A DNA stretch of 64,000 nt from Primorskyibacter flagellatus. GTDB taxonomy: Bacteria; Pseudomonadota; Alphaproteobacteria; Rhodobacterales; Rhodobacteraceae. A program made the translations under genes and the position numbers. Below the pieces are notes generated by a model that ran no database searches, was not told the DNA's origin, and worked only from the letters and a program-made list of their open reading frames with translations. Below are positions 25,457 to 36,083 of this stretch, piece by piece. Numbering within the stretch: position 1 is the first letter of the stretch; each line of letters starts with the position of its first letter. Location: positions 620,001 to 684,000 of the forward strand of contig NZ_BMFJ01000002.1 of NCBI RefSeq assembly GCF_014638275.1, given 5' to 3'.

Positions 25457-26884
25457 ATGTCCGGTTTCGATTACTTCGTTGTCTTTGCCGAAATGCGCAC
25501 CGGCTCCAATTTTCTCGAGGCGAACCTGAACGCCTTTCCCGGCCTGTCCTGCGTGGGTGAGGCATTCAACCCGACCTTTCCCGGCTACCCGAACAGGACC
25601 GACTGCCTCGGCATCACGATGGAACAGCGCGACGCCGACCCGCAGAGCCTCATCGAAACGGTGAAGGCGCAGCCGCAGCTGACCGGGTTCCGCTTCTTCC
25701 ACGACCACGACCCGCGCGTTCTGGACACGATCCTGCCTGACCCGCGCTGCGCCAAGATCGTGCTGACCCGCAATCCCGTGGACAGCTATGTCAGCTGGAA
25801 GATCGCCCGCGCCACTGGCCAGTGGAAGCTGACCGACGTCCGCCGCCGCAAGGAGGTCGAGGCGGTGGAATTCGACGCCGACGAATTCGCCCGCCATGTG
25901 GAGGCGCTTCAGACCTTCCAGGTGTTCCTGCTGAACGCGCTGCAGACGACCGGGCAGACCGCCTTCTACCTGGCGTATGAGGACCTGCAGGACGTCGCCG
26001 TAATGAACGGCCTCGCCCGCTGGCTCGGGCAGGCGGACCGGCTGGACAGGCTTGACGACAAGCTCAAGCGGCAGAATCCCGCGCCGGTGTCGGAGAAGGT
26101 CGCGAATTTCGACGAGATGCAGCAGGCGCTGTCGCAATTCGACCGTTTCGACCTGACCCGGACGCCGAACTTCGAACCCCGCCGCGGCGCCAATGTCCCG
26201 GCCTATCAGGCGGCGGCGAAGACCCCCCTGCTCTACATGCCGGTGAGGGGAGAGCTGGACGCCCAGGTGTCTGCCTGGCTGGCGGCTCTGGACGGGGCGG
26301 ATCCGGCCGGTCTGCCGGGCAAATTCACCCAGAAAACCCTTCGCCAGTGGATGCGCCGCAACCCCGGCCACCGCAGCTTTGCCGTGATCCGCCACCCCGT
26401 CGCGCGGGCCCATGCGGTGTTCTGCCGGCGCATCGTGCAGACCGGCAAGGGAAGTTTCGGAGAGATCCGGCAGATCCTGCGCCAGAAGTACAAGCTGCCC
26501 CTCTCGGGCCGCAACGACGACAGCCCGGTGCCGGTCGATCAGCACCGCGAGGCGTTTTCGATGTTCCTAGATTTCCTGAAGGCCAACCTCGCCGGCCAGA
26601 CCTCCGTCCGCATCGACCAGACATGGGCCACGCAGAGCGCGGTGATCGAGGGCATGGCGAGCTTTGCCCTGCCCGACATGATCGTCCGGGAAGAAGAGAT
26701 TCAGGCCTGGCTCCCCGCCCTGGCGGAACAGGTAGGACATCCCGACCCGGCCCTGCCCGCCCCGGTGCCGGAGGACACGCCGCACCCGCTCTCCGCAATC
26801 TACGATGCGGAGATCGAGGCGAAGGTGGCAGAGGTCTACCAGCGGGATTACCTGATGTTCGGATACGGGGCGTGGCGAAGGTAG
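25457..26884 (+). CDS. Two-domain sulfotransferase (Stf0/NodH-like plus second sulfotransferase domain)
   Basis: 475 residues, starting with no gap after the previous stop. Residues 1-240: the 5'-phosphosulfate-binding loop FAEMRTGSNFLE (10-21) and the 3'-phosphate motif IVLTRNPVDSYVSWK (101-115), as in Stf0/NodH enzymes. Residues 255-475: a second sulfotransferase-like half with FAVIRHPVARAHAVFCRR (308-325) and the terminal YQRDYLMFGYG, but without a recognisable 5' loop. It transfers sulfate from PAPS to a sugar. The second half may bind acceptor rather than catalyse. Confidence 0.82.
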   Translation: MSGFDYFVVFAEMRTGSNFLEANLNAFPGLSCVGEAFNPTFPGYPNRTDCLGITMEQRDADPQSLIETVKAQPQLTGFRFFHDHDPRVLDTILPDPRCAKIVLTRNPVDSYVSWKIARATGQWKLTDVRRRKEVEAVEFDADEFARHVEALQTFQVFLLNALQTTGQTAFYLAYEDLQDVAVMNGLARWLGQADRLDRLDDKLKRQNPAPVSEKVANFDEMQQALSQFDRFDLTRTPNFEPRRGANVPAYQAAAKTPLLYMPVRGELDAQVSAWLAALDGADPAGLPGKFTQKTLRQWMRRNPGHRSFAVIRHPVARAHAVFCRRIVQTGKGSFGEIRQILRQKYKLPLSGRNDDSPVPVDQHREAFSMFLDFLKANLAGQTSVRIDQTWATQSAVIEGMASFALPDMIVREEEIQAWLPALAEQVGHPDPALPAPVPEDTPHPLSAIYDAEIEAKVAEVYQRDYLMFGYGAWRR

Positions 26885-26890
26885 TGGCGC

Positions 26891-26912
26891 GTGGCGGGCT
26901 GAAGCCCGCCAC
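26891..26912. terminator. Bidirectional hairpin between sulfotransferase and ptsN
   Basis: A perfect 9-bp stem GTGGCGGGC (26891-26899) and GCCCGCCAC (26904-26912) with a TGAA loop sits between convergent genes. No U tract is seen, but the sequence is symmetrical and so could serve both strands. Confidence 0.6.
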
Positions 26913-26926
26913 ACCTGCACGACTGG

Positions 26927-27391
26927 CTACGCTGCCTGCGTGTTCTGATCCGACGTCAGCAGCGCATAGAGGGTTGCCGGGTCATGGTTCGCCCGCAGCT
27001 TCTTGCACAGGTCGGCGTTGCGCAGCGTCCGCGACACAAGCGCCAGCGCCTTGAGGTGTTCGACCCCGGCCTCTTCGGGTGCGAAGAGCGCCATCACGAT
27101 GTCGACCGGCTGGCGATCGACGGAGTCGAAGTTTACCGGCTTTTCCAGCAGGATGAAGGCGGCGGACATGTCCTTGACCGCCGCCAGCCGGGCATGCGGC
27201 AGGGCCACGCCGTGCCCCACGCCCGTCGGGCCGAGCGACTCGCGCTCCATCAGCGCCTCGATCACCGCACCGGAATCGTAGCCGTAGACGCTTTCCGCAA
27301 GGTCTCCGATGTCATGCAACAGCCGCTTCTTCGACGACGCGGAGGCAATCACCTTGATTGCCCCCGGTTTGAGGATCTCGGTCAGGTTCAT
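26927..27391 (-). CDS. ptsN: PTS IIA-like nitrogen regulatory protein PtsN (EIIA-Ntr)
   Basis: 154 residues. A complete PTS EIIA type 2 domain with the phosphorylated His66 in GVALPHARL and the flanking ESLGPTGVGHG. It belongs to the nitrogen phosphotransfer system, where it links carbon/nitrogen state to K+ and other functions. It lies 36 nt after hpf, the usual partner. No other PTS-Ntr gene (ptsP, npr) is in the window. Confidence 0.95.
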   Translation of the reverse strand: MNLTEILKPGAIKVIASASSKKRLLHDIGDLAESVYGYDSGAVIEALMERESLGPTGVGHGVALPHARLAAVKDMSAAFILLEKPVNFDSVDRQPVDIVMALFAPEEAGVEHLKALALVSRTLRNADLCKKLRANHDPATLYALLTSDQNTQAA

Positions 27392-27427
27392 GACGTCCTT
27401 GTGCCCGGCACGGGGTGACCCGGCGCC

Positions 27428-27997
27428 TCAGTTTCTGGGATCGATCCAGCCGATGTTCCCGTCCTCGCGGCGGTACACGACATTCAGACCATCCTTGCCC
27501 TCGTTCCGGAAGATCAGGACCGGTGCGCCCGCCAGCTCCATCTGCATCACCGCTTCCCCGACCGAGAGCGACGGAATCTTGGTTTCCATCTCGGCCACGA
27601 TGATCGGCTGAAGCGTTTCGCTTTCCGATTCCACGTCTTCCTGTTCAGCGGCGAGGATATACGAGGAGGCTCCGAAAAGTTCAACCGGCTCGGGCCGTTG
27701 TTTGTGATGATCCTTCAGCCGCCGCTTGTAGCGCCGCAGCTGCTTGTCCATCTTCTCGCCCGCAGCGTCGAAAGCGGCATAGATTTCATTGGCATGCGCC
27801 TTCGCGGACGCATTCAGGCCGGAGCTGAGGTGCACCGTGGCCTCGCAGACATATTCATGGCCGGAACGGGAAAAGATCACGGTCGCATCCGTTGGCCGTT
27901 GCGAATACTTCTCCATGACCACACCCAGCTCCTGCTTGACGTGGGATTGAAGAGCCTCGCCGACATCGATCTGCTTGCCGCTGACTTCGTAACGCAT
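27428..27997 (-). CDS. hpf: Ribosome hibernation promoting factor, long form (HPF/RaiA)
   Basis: 189 residues from the ATG at 27997 (MRYEVSGKQIDVG), which has AAAGGA 9 nt upstream; an ATG five codons earlier is less well placed. Residues 1-100 are the ribosome-binding S30AE domain; residues 130-189 are the C-terminal dimerisation domain (KIPSLSVGEAVMQMELAGAP) that drives 100S ribosome pairing. It binds resting ribosomes in stationary phase. The promoter candidate is at 28161-28189. Confidence 0.95.
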   Translation of the reverse strand: MRYEVSGKQIDVGEALQSHVKQELGVVMEKYSQRPTDATVIFSRSGHEYVCEATVHLSSGLNASAKAHANEIYAAFDAAGEKMDKQLRRYKRRLKDHHKQRPEPVELFGASSYILAAEQEDVESESETLQPIIVAEMETKIPSLSVGEAVMQMELAGAPVLIFRNEGKDGLNVVYRREDGNIGWIDPRN

Positions 27998-28096
27998 TCC
28001 GTATCCTTTCATGACAATCCGAGCGTGAACCGGCGGCGCGGATGCGCCGGCGGGTCAGGGTCGGATGCTGCGGAAAGACAGTCGAAGCTCCTTGCT

Positions 28097-28115
28097 CTTG
28101 CGCAGGGTCCGCAAG
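28097..28115 (-). other. Inverted repeat in the hpf leader
   Basis: CTTGCG (28097-28102) and CGCAAG (28110-28115) are perfect arms around 7 nt, within the predicted hpf 5' leader and about 100 nt ahead of the start. It may be an RNA hairpin or a protein site. Confidence 0.4.
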
Positions 28116-28160
28116 GGATTTGCCGGGCAGAACAGGAGTCTGTGGACTGTCATACCAATA

Positions 28161-28189
28161 TATGAAAGGACGGCGGGCCCGCCTGTCAA
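28161..28189 (-). promoter_or_regulatory. Candidate hpf-ptsN promoter with a palindrome in its spacer
   Basis: On the minus strand a perfect -35 TTGACA (complement of 28184-28189) is 17 bp from a poor -10 TTCATA (complement of 28161-28166). The spacer contains the perfect 12-bp palindrome GGCGGGCCCGCC (28172-28183), an attractive repressor or activator site. Confidence 0.45.
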
Positions 28190-28241
28190 TGGTCACGCGG
28201 GGACGTGATTAAGCAGATCGCCGCCCCCGGCGCCGCTTTGC

Positions 28242-29009
28242 TCAGGAAATGCGGAAACTGTCGCCTAGGTAAACACGGCGCACGTTTTCGTTCTCGACCA
28301 CCTCTTCGGGGGTACCCGACATCAGCACCTTGCCGTCGTGCAGGATGTAGGCGCGGTCCACGATTTCCAGCGTCTCGCGCACGTTGTGGTCGGTGATGAG
28401 CACGCCGATCCCGCGCATCTTGAGATCGCCGACAAGGTGCCGGATGTCCGAGACGGAGATCGGATCGACCCCGGCAAAGGGTTCGTCCAGCAGCAGGTAT
28501 TTCGGATCGGCGGCAAGGCAGCGCGCGATCTCCACCCGCCGCCGTTCCCCGCCCGACAGCGCCATGGCGGGGGCCCGGCGCAGGTGTTCGATTGAGAATT
28601 CCGACAGCAGTTCCTCCAGCCGTTCCCGCCGCTTGTGCCGGTCCGAATGGGTGATGTCGAGAATGGCGGAGATGTTGTCTTCGACCGACAGTCCGCGGAA
28701 GATCGACATTTCCTGCGGCAGGTAGCCGATGCCAAGCCGCGCGCGCCGGTACATGGGCATCGCGGTGACGTTGCGCCCGTCGATCTTCACCGTGCCGCCT
28801 TCGGGCACCACGAGCCCGGCAACCGCATAGAAGGTTGTCGTCTTTCCCGACCCGTTCGGCCCGAGAAGCGCGGCCACCTCGCCCTGGTCGACCTTCATGG
28901 TCACGTCGCGGATCACCACGCGCTTCTTGTAGGACTTGCGCAGGTTGTCGATACGCAGCCCGCGCTGGTCCGGGTCCCCGTCGTGGATCTGGAGCGTCGG
29001 CTTCGCCAA
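28242..29009 (-). CDS. lptB: LPS export ABC transporter ATP-binding protein
   Basis: 255 residues. Walker [12 protein letters not shown], signature [16 protein letters not shown] and Walker [16 protein letters not shown] are intact, with the [18 protein letters not shown]-loop region characteristic of LptB. It drives LPS extraction from the inner membrane with LptFG (not in this window). It follows lptA by 3 nt. In many proteobacteria rpoN comes next, but here a 245-bp gap and hpf follow. Confidence 0.95.
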   Translation of the reverse strand: MAKPTLQIHDGDPDQRGLRIDNLRKSYKKRVVIRDVTMKVDQGEVAALLGPNGSGKTTTFYAVAGLVVPEGGTVKIDGRNVTAMPMYRRARLGIGYLPQEMSIFRGLSVEDNISAILDITHSDRHKRRERLEELLSEFSIEHLRRAPAMALSGGERRRVEIARCLAADPKYLLLDEPFAGVDPISVSDIRHLVGDLKMRGIGVLITDHNVRETLEIVDRAYILHDGKVLMSGTPEEVVENENVRRVYLGDSFRIS

Positions 29010-29012
29010 GGG

Positions 29013-29495
29013 TCAGTCCTTCTTCTGGTTGAGGATCGTGCGCACGCGGCCTTCCATCTGGGCCGTGCCGCCGTTCAGATCAACCACCATGCGCTGCGAC
29101 TCCAGCGTCGACTTGCCCTGAACCAGCAGGACGTCGCCGGTCATCACCACCTGACCGCCGTCGATGTCGTAATCCGCGCGCTGCGCCTCTGCCGCGTCCT
29201 CTCCGCTGACAAGCGTCACGCCGCCGGTGGCCTCCAGCCGCTTGATACGCTCGCCTTCCTCGTCATAGACGACCAGCACGCGCGGGGCCGCCAGCCGCAT
29301 CTCGCCCTGCACGATCACCACATTGCCGAGGAATTCCGCCGTTCCGTCAGTCTCGCTGACCTTGAGTTCGTCGCTTTCGACCTCGACCGGCTGATCGGGA
29401 TCGACCTGGCCGCTGCCAAAGGCGGTCTGCTGCGCGAACGCCAGCGACGGCAGGATAAGAAGAAGCCCGAGACCGATCAGGCGGGAAATGGACAT
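29013..29495 (-). CDS. lptA: LPS transport periplasmic protein LptA (OstA)
   Basis: 160 residues from the ATG at 29495 with GAGGA 7 nt ahead. A signal peptide (to about residue 20, LPSLAFAQQ) is followed by the OstA beta-jellyroll (VEVESDELKVSETDGTAEFLG, VVIVQGEMRLAAPRVLVVYD). It forms the periplasmic bridge that carries LPS to the outer membrane. It lies between lptC and lptB. Confidence 0.92.
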   Translation of the reverse strand: MSISRLIGLGLLLILPSLAFAQQTAFGSGQVDPDQPVEVESDELKVSETDGTAEFLGNVVIVQGEMRLAAPRVLVVYDEEGERIKRLEATGGVTLVSGEDAAEAQRADYDIDGGQVVMTGDVLLVQGKSTLESQRMVVDLNGGTAQMEGRVRTILNQKKD

Positions 29496-29505
29496 CAAGA
29501 ATTCC

Positions 29506-30114
29506 TCACTGAGATTGCGGGAGATATACCAGCTTCACGCCATCCGTGAACAGCATTTGAACGGTCTCCCCGTCCTCTTCCGCCGTCAGCCGCATCCGCC
29601 CGGCAACGAACCGCCCGAGCGGACCCTCCGCGTGGATCTGCCCGTCGGTTTCCGCGAACAGGTCGCGCAGCCCGGCCCGCAGCGTCTCTGTCTCTGCCGT
29701 GTAGCCCGAGGAGGACACGATCACCACCCCGCCCTGCAGTTCCGCCAGCCCCTCGGGCTGGTCCATCACCGCAGTGTCGGAGCGGAAGGTGATCGTTCCG
29801 CCGGTCCGCAGATCAATACGCGCCCGTACGTCATCGGCGCTCAGCTTGCCCAGCCCCTCTCCCACGGGCCGCGCGGTTTCCGCGACAAAGGCAATCAGAT
29901 CGCCGTCCTTCGTCGCCCCGGCAAAGCTGGGCCGCAGCACCCGTTCGACCAGTCCGTCCTTGCCGACGTCGATCTCCGCATAAGGAAGGTCGGTCGACGC
30001 ATCCTGACCGCGCGACAGCAGGAACACCGTCGACAGGAGCGCAAGCGCAGTCAGCGGCAGCGCGACCTTCAGCCAGCCGATCAGGCGGGAATATCTGTCC
30101 TCCGCCCAGGCCAT
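29506..30114 (-). CDS. lptC: LPS export ABC transporter periplasmic protein LptC
   Basis: 202 residues. One N-terminal membrane anchor (about 13-30, GWLKVALPLTALALLSTVFL) and a periplasmic jellyroll with ARIDLRTGGTITFRSD and the GVVIVSSSGYTAETETL stretch. It joins the LptBFG complex to LptA. The low identity typical of LptC makes synteny with lptA-lptB part of the evidence. It is 39 nt downstream of the RNase D-like gene. Confidence 0.9.
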   Translation of the reverse strand: MAWAEDRYSRLIGWLKVALPLTALALLSTVFLLSRGQDASTDLPYAEIDVGKDGLVERVLRPSFAGATKDGDLIAFVAETARPVGEGLGKLSADDVRARIDLRTGGTITFRSDTAVMDQPEGLAELQGGVVIVSSSGYTAETETLRAGLRDLFAETDGQIHAEGPLGRFVAGRMRLTAEEDGETVQMLFTDGVKLVYLPQSQ

Positions 30115-30153
30115 TTCAGGCCGCCCCGGCCCGCGGATATGCGCGCGCGCGGG

Positions 30154-30768
30154 TCATGTATGCGCGAAGATGTCCGTTTCGGGCCAGCCCATCAGATCAA
30201 GCCGCGCCCGCATCGGCAGGAAATCGAAACAGGCCTTCGCCACCTCTGTCCGCCCTTCGCGCGCAAGACGCAAATCCAGTTCCTCGCGCAGCCGGTGCAG
30301 GTAAAGCACGTCGGACGCCGCATATTCCAGCTGCGCCTCGGTCAGGTCCTCCGCCCCCCAGTCTGAGGACTGCTGCACCTTCGACAGGTCCACACCGATC
30401 AGTTCCTGCGTTAGGTTCTTGAGCCCGTGGCGGTCGGTATAGGTGCGCACCAGCCTGGACGCGATCTTGGTGCAGTACACCGGCGCGGCCAGCGCCCCGA
30501 AGGCATTGAACAGCGCGGCGATGTCAAACCGGCCGAAGTGAAACAGCTTCAGCACCTTAGGATCGGTCAGCATCCGGCACAGGTTCGGCGCCTCGCTCTG
30601 TCCGATCGCGACCTGAACGATATGGCTGTCCCCGTCGCCGCCCGACATCTGCACGACGCAAAGCCTGTCGCGATGCGGGTTCAGCCCCATGGTCTCGCAG
30701 TCGATGGCGACCACCGGGCCAAGGTCCAGCCCGTCGGGCAGATCGCCCCGGTAAAGATGATTGGTCAC
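30154..30768 (-). CDS. rnd: RNase D-like 3'-5' exonuclease (DEDD family)
   Basis: 204 residues, so only the exonuclease domain; full RNase D carries HRDC domains and is nearly twice as long. Exo I AIDCETMGL (Asp, Glu), Exo II FHFGRFDIAAL and Exo III YAASDVLYLHRL are present. This short type is common in alphaproteobacteria, upstream of lptC, and is thought to trim structured RNA 3' ends. Substrate unknown. Confidence 0.88.
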   Translation of the reverse strand: MTNHLYRGDLPDGLDLGPVVAIDCETMGLNPHRDRLCVVQMSGGDGDSHIVQVAIGQSEAPNLCRMLTDPKVLKLFHFGRFDIAALFNAFGALAAPVYCTKIASRLVRTYTDRHGLKNLTQELIGVDLSKVQQSSDWGAEDLTEAQLEYAASDVLYLHRLREELDLRLAREGRTEVAKACFDFLPMRARLDLMGWPETDIFAHT

Positions 30769-30867
30769 GGGGTGCTCCCTTCCGGCCTACCGGGGCGGAT
30801 CTAGCCCCATCCCTGCCCAAGCGCAATTGACATGCCGCGAAGTTGCGGGGCGCCGCACGCTTATGGC

Positions 30868-30882
30868 ATAACTCCGCCTTAT
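30868..30882. promoter_or_regulatory. OxyR-like half-palindrome in the katG upstream region
   Basis: ATAA-N7-TTAT (ATAACTCCGCCTTAT) resembles the ATAG-N7-CTAT core unit of OxyR sites, and a second symmetrical TTATGGCATAA (30861-30871) overlaps it. It is about 110 bp ahead of katG. No oxyR gene is in the window. Confidence 0.4.
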
Positions 30883-30914
30883 CGAAAGCATCAGACAACT
30901 GCGGGTTATGCTGA

Positions 30915-33179
<2,265 letters not shown>

Positions 33180-33198
33180 GCCGCGCCAGAGATGAGAG

Positions 33199-33228
33199 GG
33201 ACGCCGCGCATGTCGCGGCGTCCTTTCC
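33199..33228 (+). terminator. Rho-independent terminator after katG
   Basis: A 10-bp perfect stem GGACGCCGCG (33199-33208) and CGCGGCGTCC (33214-33223), 5-nt loop, followed by TTTCC. It lies 20 nt after the katG stop. Confidence 0.8.
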
Positions 33229-33310
33229 TATTGGACACATCAAAGTTGTGGCGTTGGCCGTGGCCGGGACTAGGATCGCACGATACGACCAGGGTCCCCC
33301 GCATCGAATC

Positions 33311-34984
33311 ATGTATCCTAAAATCATGTTACGCCCGTCCGCCTGTGCGATGCTTGCAGCGTTCTGGACCGCAACTCCGGCCCTTGCTCAGCCCGCCGAA
33401 ACCACGACCCGGACCGGGGCGGGCACCATTGGCCTGCTCCTCCTCATTGCCGCCATCGCGATTGCTGCCGCCTTCGACGCCCGGCGCCGGAACGCCGACT
33501 CACGCCGCGCGCAGGACACCGCCGAGGCCCGGCTCACCGCGCTTCTCGAAGCCCAGGACGCCGGTCTTGTCGGTCTTGACCGCGACGCCCGCATCCTCTT
33601 CGCCAACACAGAGGCGCGGGACCTGCTGTCCCTGACCGCGCTGCCCGCCCCCTGGCCCGAGGATCGCATCCTGTCCGACCGCGCCCCGGACAGCCGGGCC
33701 ACCCTGTCGCTGTCGACCCTCACCGGCGGAGAGCTCTCCGAAACCCGCGCCTGGCTGGACCCCGGCACCGGCACGCCGCGTGTGCAGATCCTTGTGTCCG
33801 CAACGCCGGTCACCGGCTCCTCGGGCCTGGCCGCGCTGGTGCGCCTGCGCCGGATGACCGAAAGCGACCGCCACCATCAGCAGAACGAACGCGCCGCGCG
33901 GCTCGAGGCGCTCGGCCAGCTGACCGGCGGCGTGGCGCACGACTTCAACAACATCCTCGCCACCATCGAGAAGTCCGTCGAACTCGCCCTGCCCGACACG
34001 GCCGAGGAGGCGGAACCCTATCTCGACACCGCGCTGGTATCGGTCCGCCGGGGGGCCGAACTGACCTCCCGCCTGCTGGGTTTCGCGCGCCAGCTTCCCG
34101 ACACCGACACGACGGTCGAGGTCGGCCAGCTGTTCACCGACTTCGCAACCCTCGCCGCCCCCGCTGTCGGCAGGAAGATCAGCCTCATCTTCACCCCGCC
34201 CGAGGACCCGCTCACCATCCGCTGCGATGTCGCCCAGCTTGAAAACGTCCTGCTGAACCTCGTGCTGAACAGCCGCGATGCCATCCGCGACTCCGGCGTC
34301 GGCACAGCGATCACGATCGCCGCACGGCCCCGCCCCGATACCGCACTGATCGACATCACCGTCACCGACGACGGCCCCGGCATGCCCGCCGCGACCCTGA
34401 GCCGGGCCACCGACCCCTTCTTCACGACCAAGCAGGACACCACCGGCACCGGCCTTGGCCTGTCCATGGCCCATGGTTTCGCGGAACAGAGCGGCGGGTA
34501 CCTCGACATCACCTCCGAAACCGGCTTCGGCACGACGGTCACCCTGTCCCTGCCCCGTGGCAGTGCGGCGGCGCGTGAAACCGACATTCCCCGCGGCAAG
34601 GGCGAGACGCTGTTGCTGGTCGATGACGAACCGCCGCTGCTGGCGATCACGGCCAGGGCGGTCGAACAGCTTGGCTACGTGGTACTGACCGCCGGATCTG
34701 CGGAGGAGGCGCTGCGCCTGCACGGCGAAGGCGCGGCCTTTGACCTGTTGCTCACCGATGTGGTGATGCCCGGCAGCCTGCGGGGCCAGGACCTTGTCCG
34801 GCAGCTCCGTGCGGCGGGTTTTGGCGGACCGGTCATCTACATGTCGGGCTACGGCGCTCCTCCGGGCGAAGACACCGGCCCCGACGGTGATCCGGTGCTG
34901 AAGAAACCCTACGCGCTGCCCGACCTGGCCCGACTGTTGCAAGACGCGCTGAACCGCCGCGATTCACCGGCGCAGAACAGCTGA
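33311..34984 (+). CDS. Membrane-bound hybrid histidine kinase with C-terminal receiver domain
   Basis: 557 residues from the ATG at 33311. A signal-like helix (1-27) and a membrane helix (36-55) are followed by a PAS-like segment (70-185), the HisKA dimerisation helix with phospho-acceptor His210 in TGGVAHDFNNIL, an HATPase domain (N box ENVLLNLVLNSRD, G1 DDGPGMP, G2 GTGLGLS) and a receiver domain (about 431-540) with phospho-acceptor Asp483 in LLTDVVMPG and Lys531. The kinase core is FixL/NtrB-like. There is no separate response regulator next to it, so its output is unknown. It is transcribed after katG but behind a terminator. Confidence 0.9.
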   Translation: MYPKIMLRPSACAMLAAFWTATPALAQPAETTTRTGAGTIGLLLLIAAIAIAAAFDARRRNADSRRAQDTAEARLTALLEAQDAGLVGLDRDARILFANTEARDLLSLTALPAPWPEDRILSDRAPDSRATLSLSTLTGGELSETRAWLDPGTGTPRVQILVSATPVTGSSGLAALVRLRRMTESDRHHQQNERAARLEALGQLTGGVAHDFNNILATIEKSVELALPDTAEEAEPYLDTALVSVRRGAELTSRLLGFARQLPDTDTTVEVGQLFTDFATLAAPAVGRKISLIFTPPEDPLTIRCDVAQLENVLLNLVLNSRDAIRDSGVGTAITIAARPRPDTALIDITVTDDGPGMPAATLSRATDPFFTTKQDTTGTGLGLSMAHGFAEQSGGYLDITSETGFGTTVTLSLPRGSAAARETDIPRGKGETLLLVDDEPPLLAITARAVEQLGYVVLTAGSAEEALRLHGEGAAFDLLLTDVVMPGSLRGQDLVRQLRAAGFGGPVIYMSGYGAPPGEDTGPDGDPVLKKPYALPDLARLLQDALNRRDSPAQNS

Positions 34985-35006
34985 GGGGCGCCCCGAGGGA
35001 CGCCCC
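34985..35006. terminator. Hairpin between hybrid kinase and TRAP binding-protein gene (convergent)
   Basis: GGGGCG (34985-34990) pairs with CGCCCC (35001-35006) directly after the kinase stop. A 6-bp stem without U tract; probably a shared convergent stop signal. Confidence 0.45.
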
Positions 35007-35029
35007 CGCCACTGTCCGAAACCGTCAGA

Positions 35030-36049
35030 TCATTCGGACTTCAGGCCCGCCCGGAAGGCGTTCAGGATATCGGTGCCCGGTTTCCCACGCCCGTCCAGAT
35101 CCGCCGCCCATTCATCCCCGACGGAGGACATGACACCCTGCAGCGTGTCCAGATCCGCTGCCGGCAGGTCGACGAACGTGACGCCCTGTTCAGCAACGAA
35201 CTTGAAGTCCTCCTCGGTTGAGGCATCCGTCGCCTCGCAGCCATTCAGCGTCGCCGCCTCTCCGGCCTCGGTCAGCGCCTTCTGCACATCTTCGGGAAGG
35301 CTGTCGTACTTCGCCTGGCTGATCATCCAGGTCGCGACGAAAGACCCGAAGTTCAGCCCCTTGGTCGCCGTCTTGATATGCGGCGCAAGGTCATAGGGCT
35401 TGATCGACGCGATCGGGAAGGCGATGGCATCCACCGTGCCGCGCGACAGCGCCTCGCGCGCCTCGGGGCCCGGCACGTTCACCGGCACGCCGCCCAGTTT
35501 CTGGATCGCCGCGATCTTGGGTGCCCCGGTGACCCGGACCTTCATCCCGTTCACGTCACCGATCCCCGCCAGGTCGCCATGCACGAACAGCTGATACGGG
35601 GACAGCACCAGAACCGCCAGCGCGCGCACACCCTCCGGCTGGTATTCGGCCACGTCAAGCGCACCGCCCGGCTTTGCGACCGACCAGAACGCCTTCGTCC
35701 CCTCGCAGGAGTTCGAGAACGCCTCGGGCAGTTCCCCGACCGAGGACAGGGGCAGCTTGTCCGCCGAATAGGACGCGCCGACATAGGCGATGTCCGCCAC
35801 GCCGGACTGCACCAGCGACAGCATGTCCTTGGCCTTGCCAAGCTGTTCGGCCGGGAAATGTTCGAAGGCAACCTTGTCCCCCGTCATCTCCTTCGTTTTG
35901 GCCATCAGCGGGTCGGCCACACCGGTGGTCATGTAGTGGCCGACCGGCAGGCTGTCGGCCAGTCGCAGCGTCACCTCCTGTGCCGCGACCGGTGCGGCAA
36001 CCGCCGTCATCATGAGGGCCGCTAACAGGCCCGTGGTCTTTCTGGTCAT
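35030..36049 (-). CDS. TRAP transporter periplasmic solute-binding protein (DctP family)
   Basis: 339 residues from the ATG at 36049, with GAGGAGG upstream; the frame is open further but this start gives the signal peptide (LLAALMMTAVAAPVAAQ). Mature sequence opens EVTLRLADSLPVGHYMT, with VRVTGAPKIAAIQKLGGVP, which includes the conserved ligand-carboxylate Arg, and VDAIAFPI. It captures an organic acid in the periplasm and passes it to the membrane subunits. It is the last gene of block A, which suggests an acid that is activated to a CoA thioester. Ligand unknown. Confidence 0.9.
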   Translation of the reverse strand: MTRKTTGLLAALMMTAVAAPVAAQEVTLRLADSLPVGHYMTTGVADPLMAKTKEMTGDKVAFEHFPAEQLGKAKDMLSLVQSGVADIAYVGASYSADKLPLSSVGELPEAFSNSCEGTKAFWSVAKPGGALDVAEYQPEGVRALAVLVLSPYQLFVHGDLAGIGDVNGMKVRVTGAPKIAAIQKLGGVPVNVPGPEAREALSRGTVDAIAFPIASIKPYDLAPHIKTATKGLNFGSFVATWMISQAKYDSLPEDVQKALTEAGEAATLNGCEATDASTEEDFKFVAEQGVTFVDLPAADLDTLQGVMSSVGDEWAADLDGRGKPGTDILNAFRAGLKSE

Positions 36050-36083
36050 TGTTCGTACCTCCTCTGTCGAACAAGAAACGCGG

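Noticed and set aside
27998..28241. Short remnant of rpoN
   Set aside because: None of the frames in the gap resembles sigma-54 domains.
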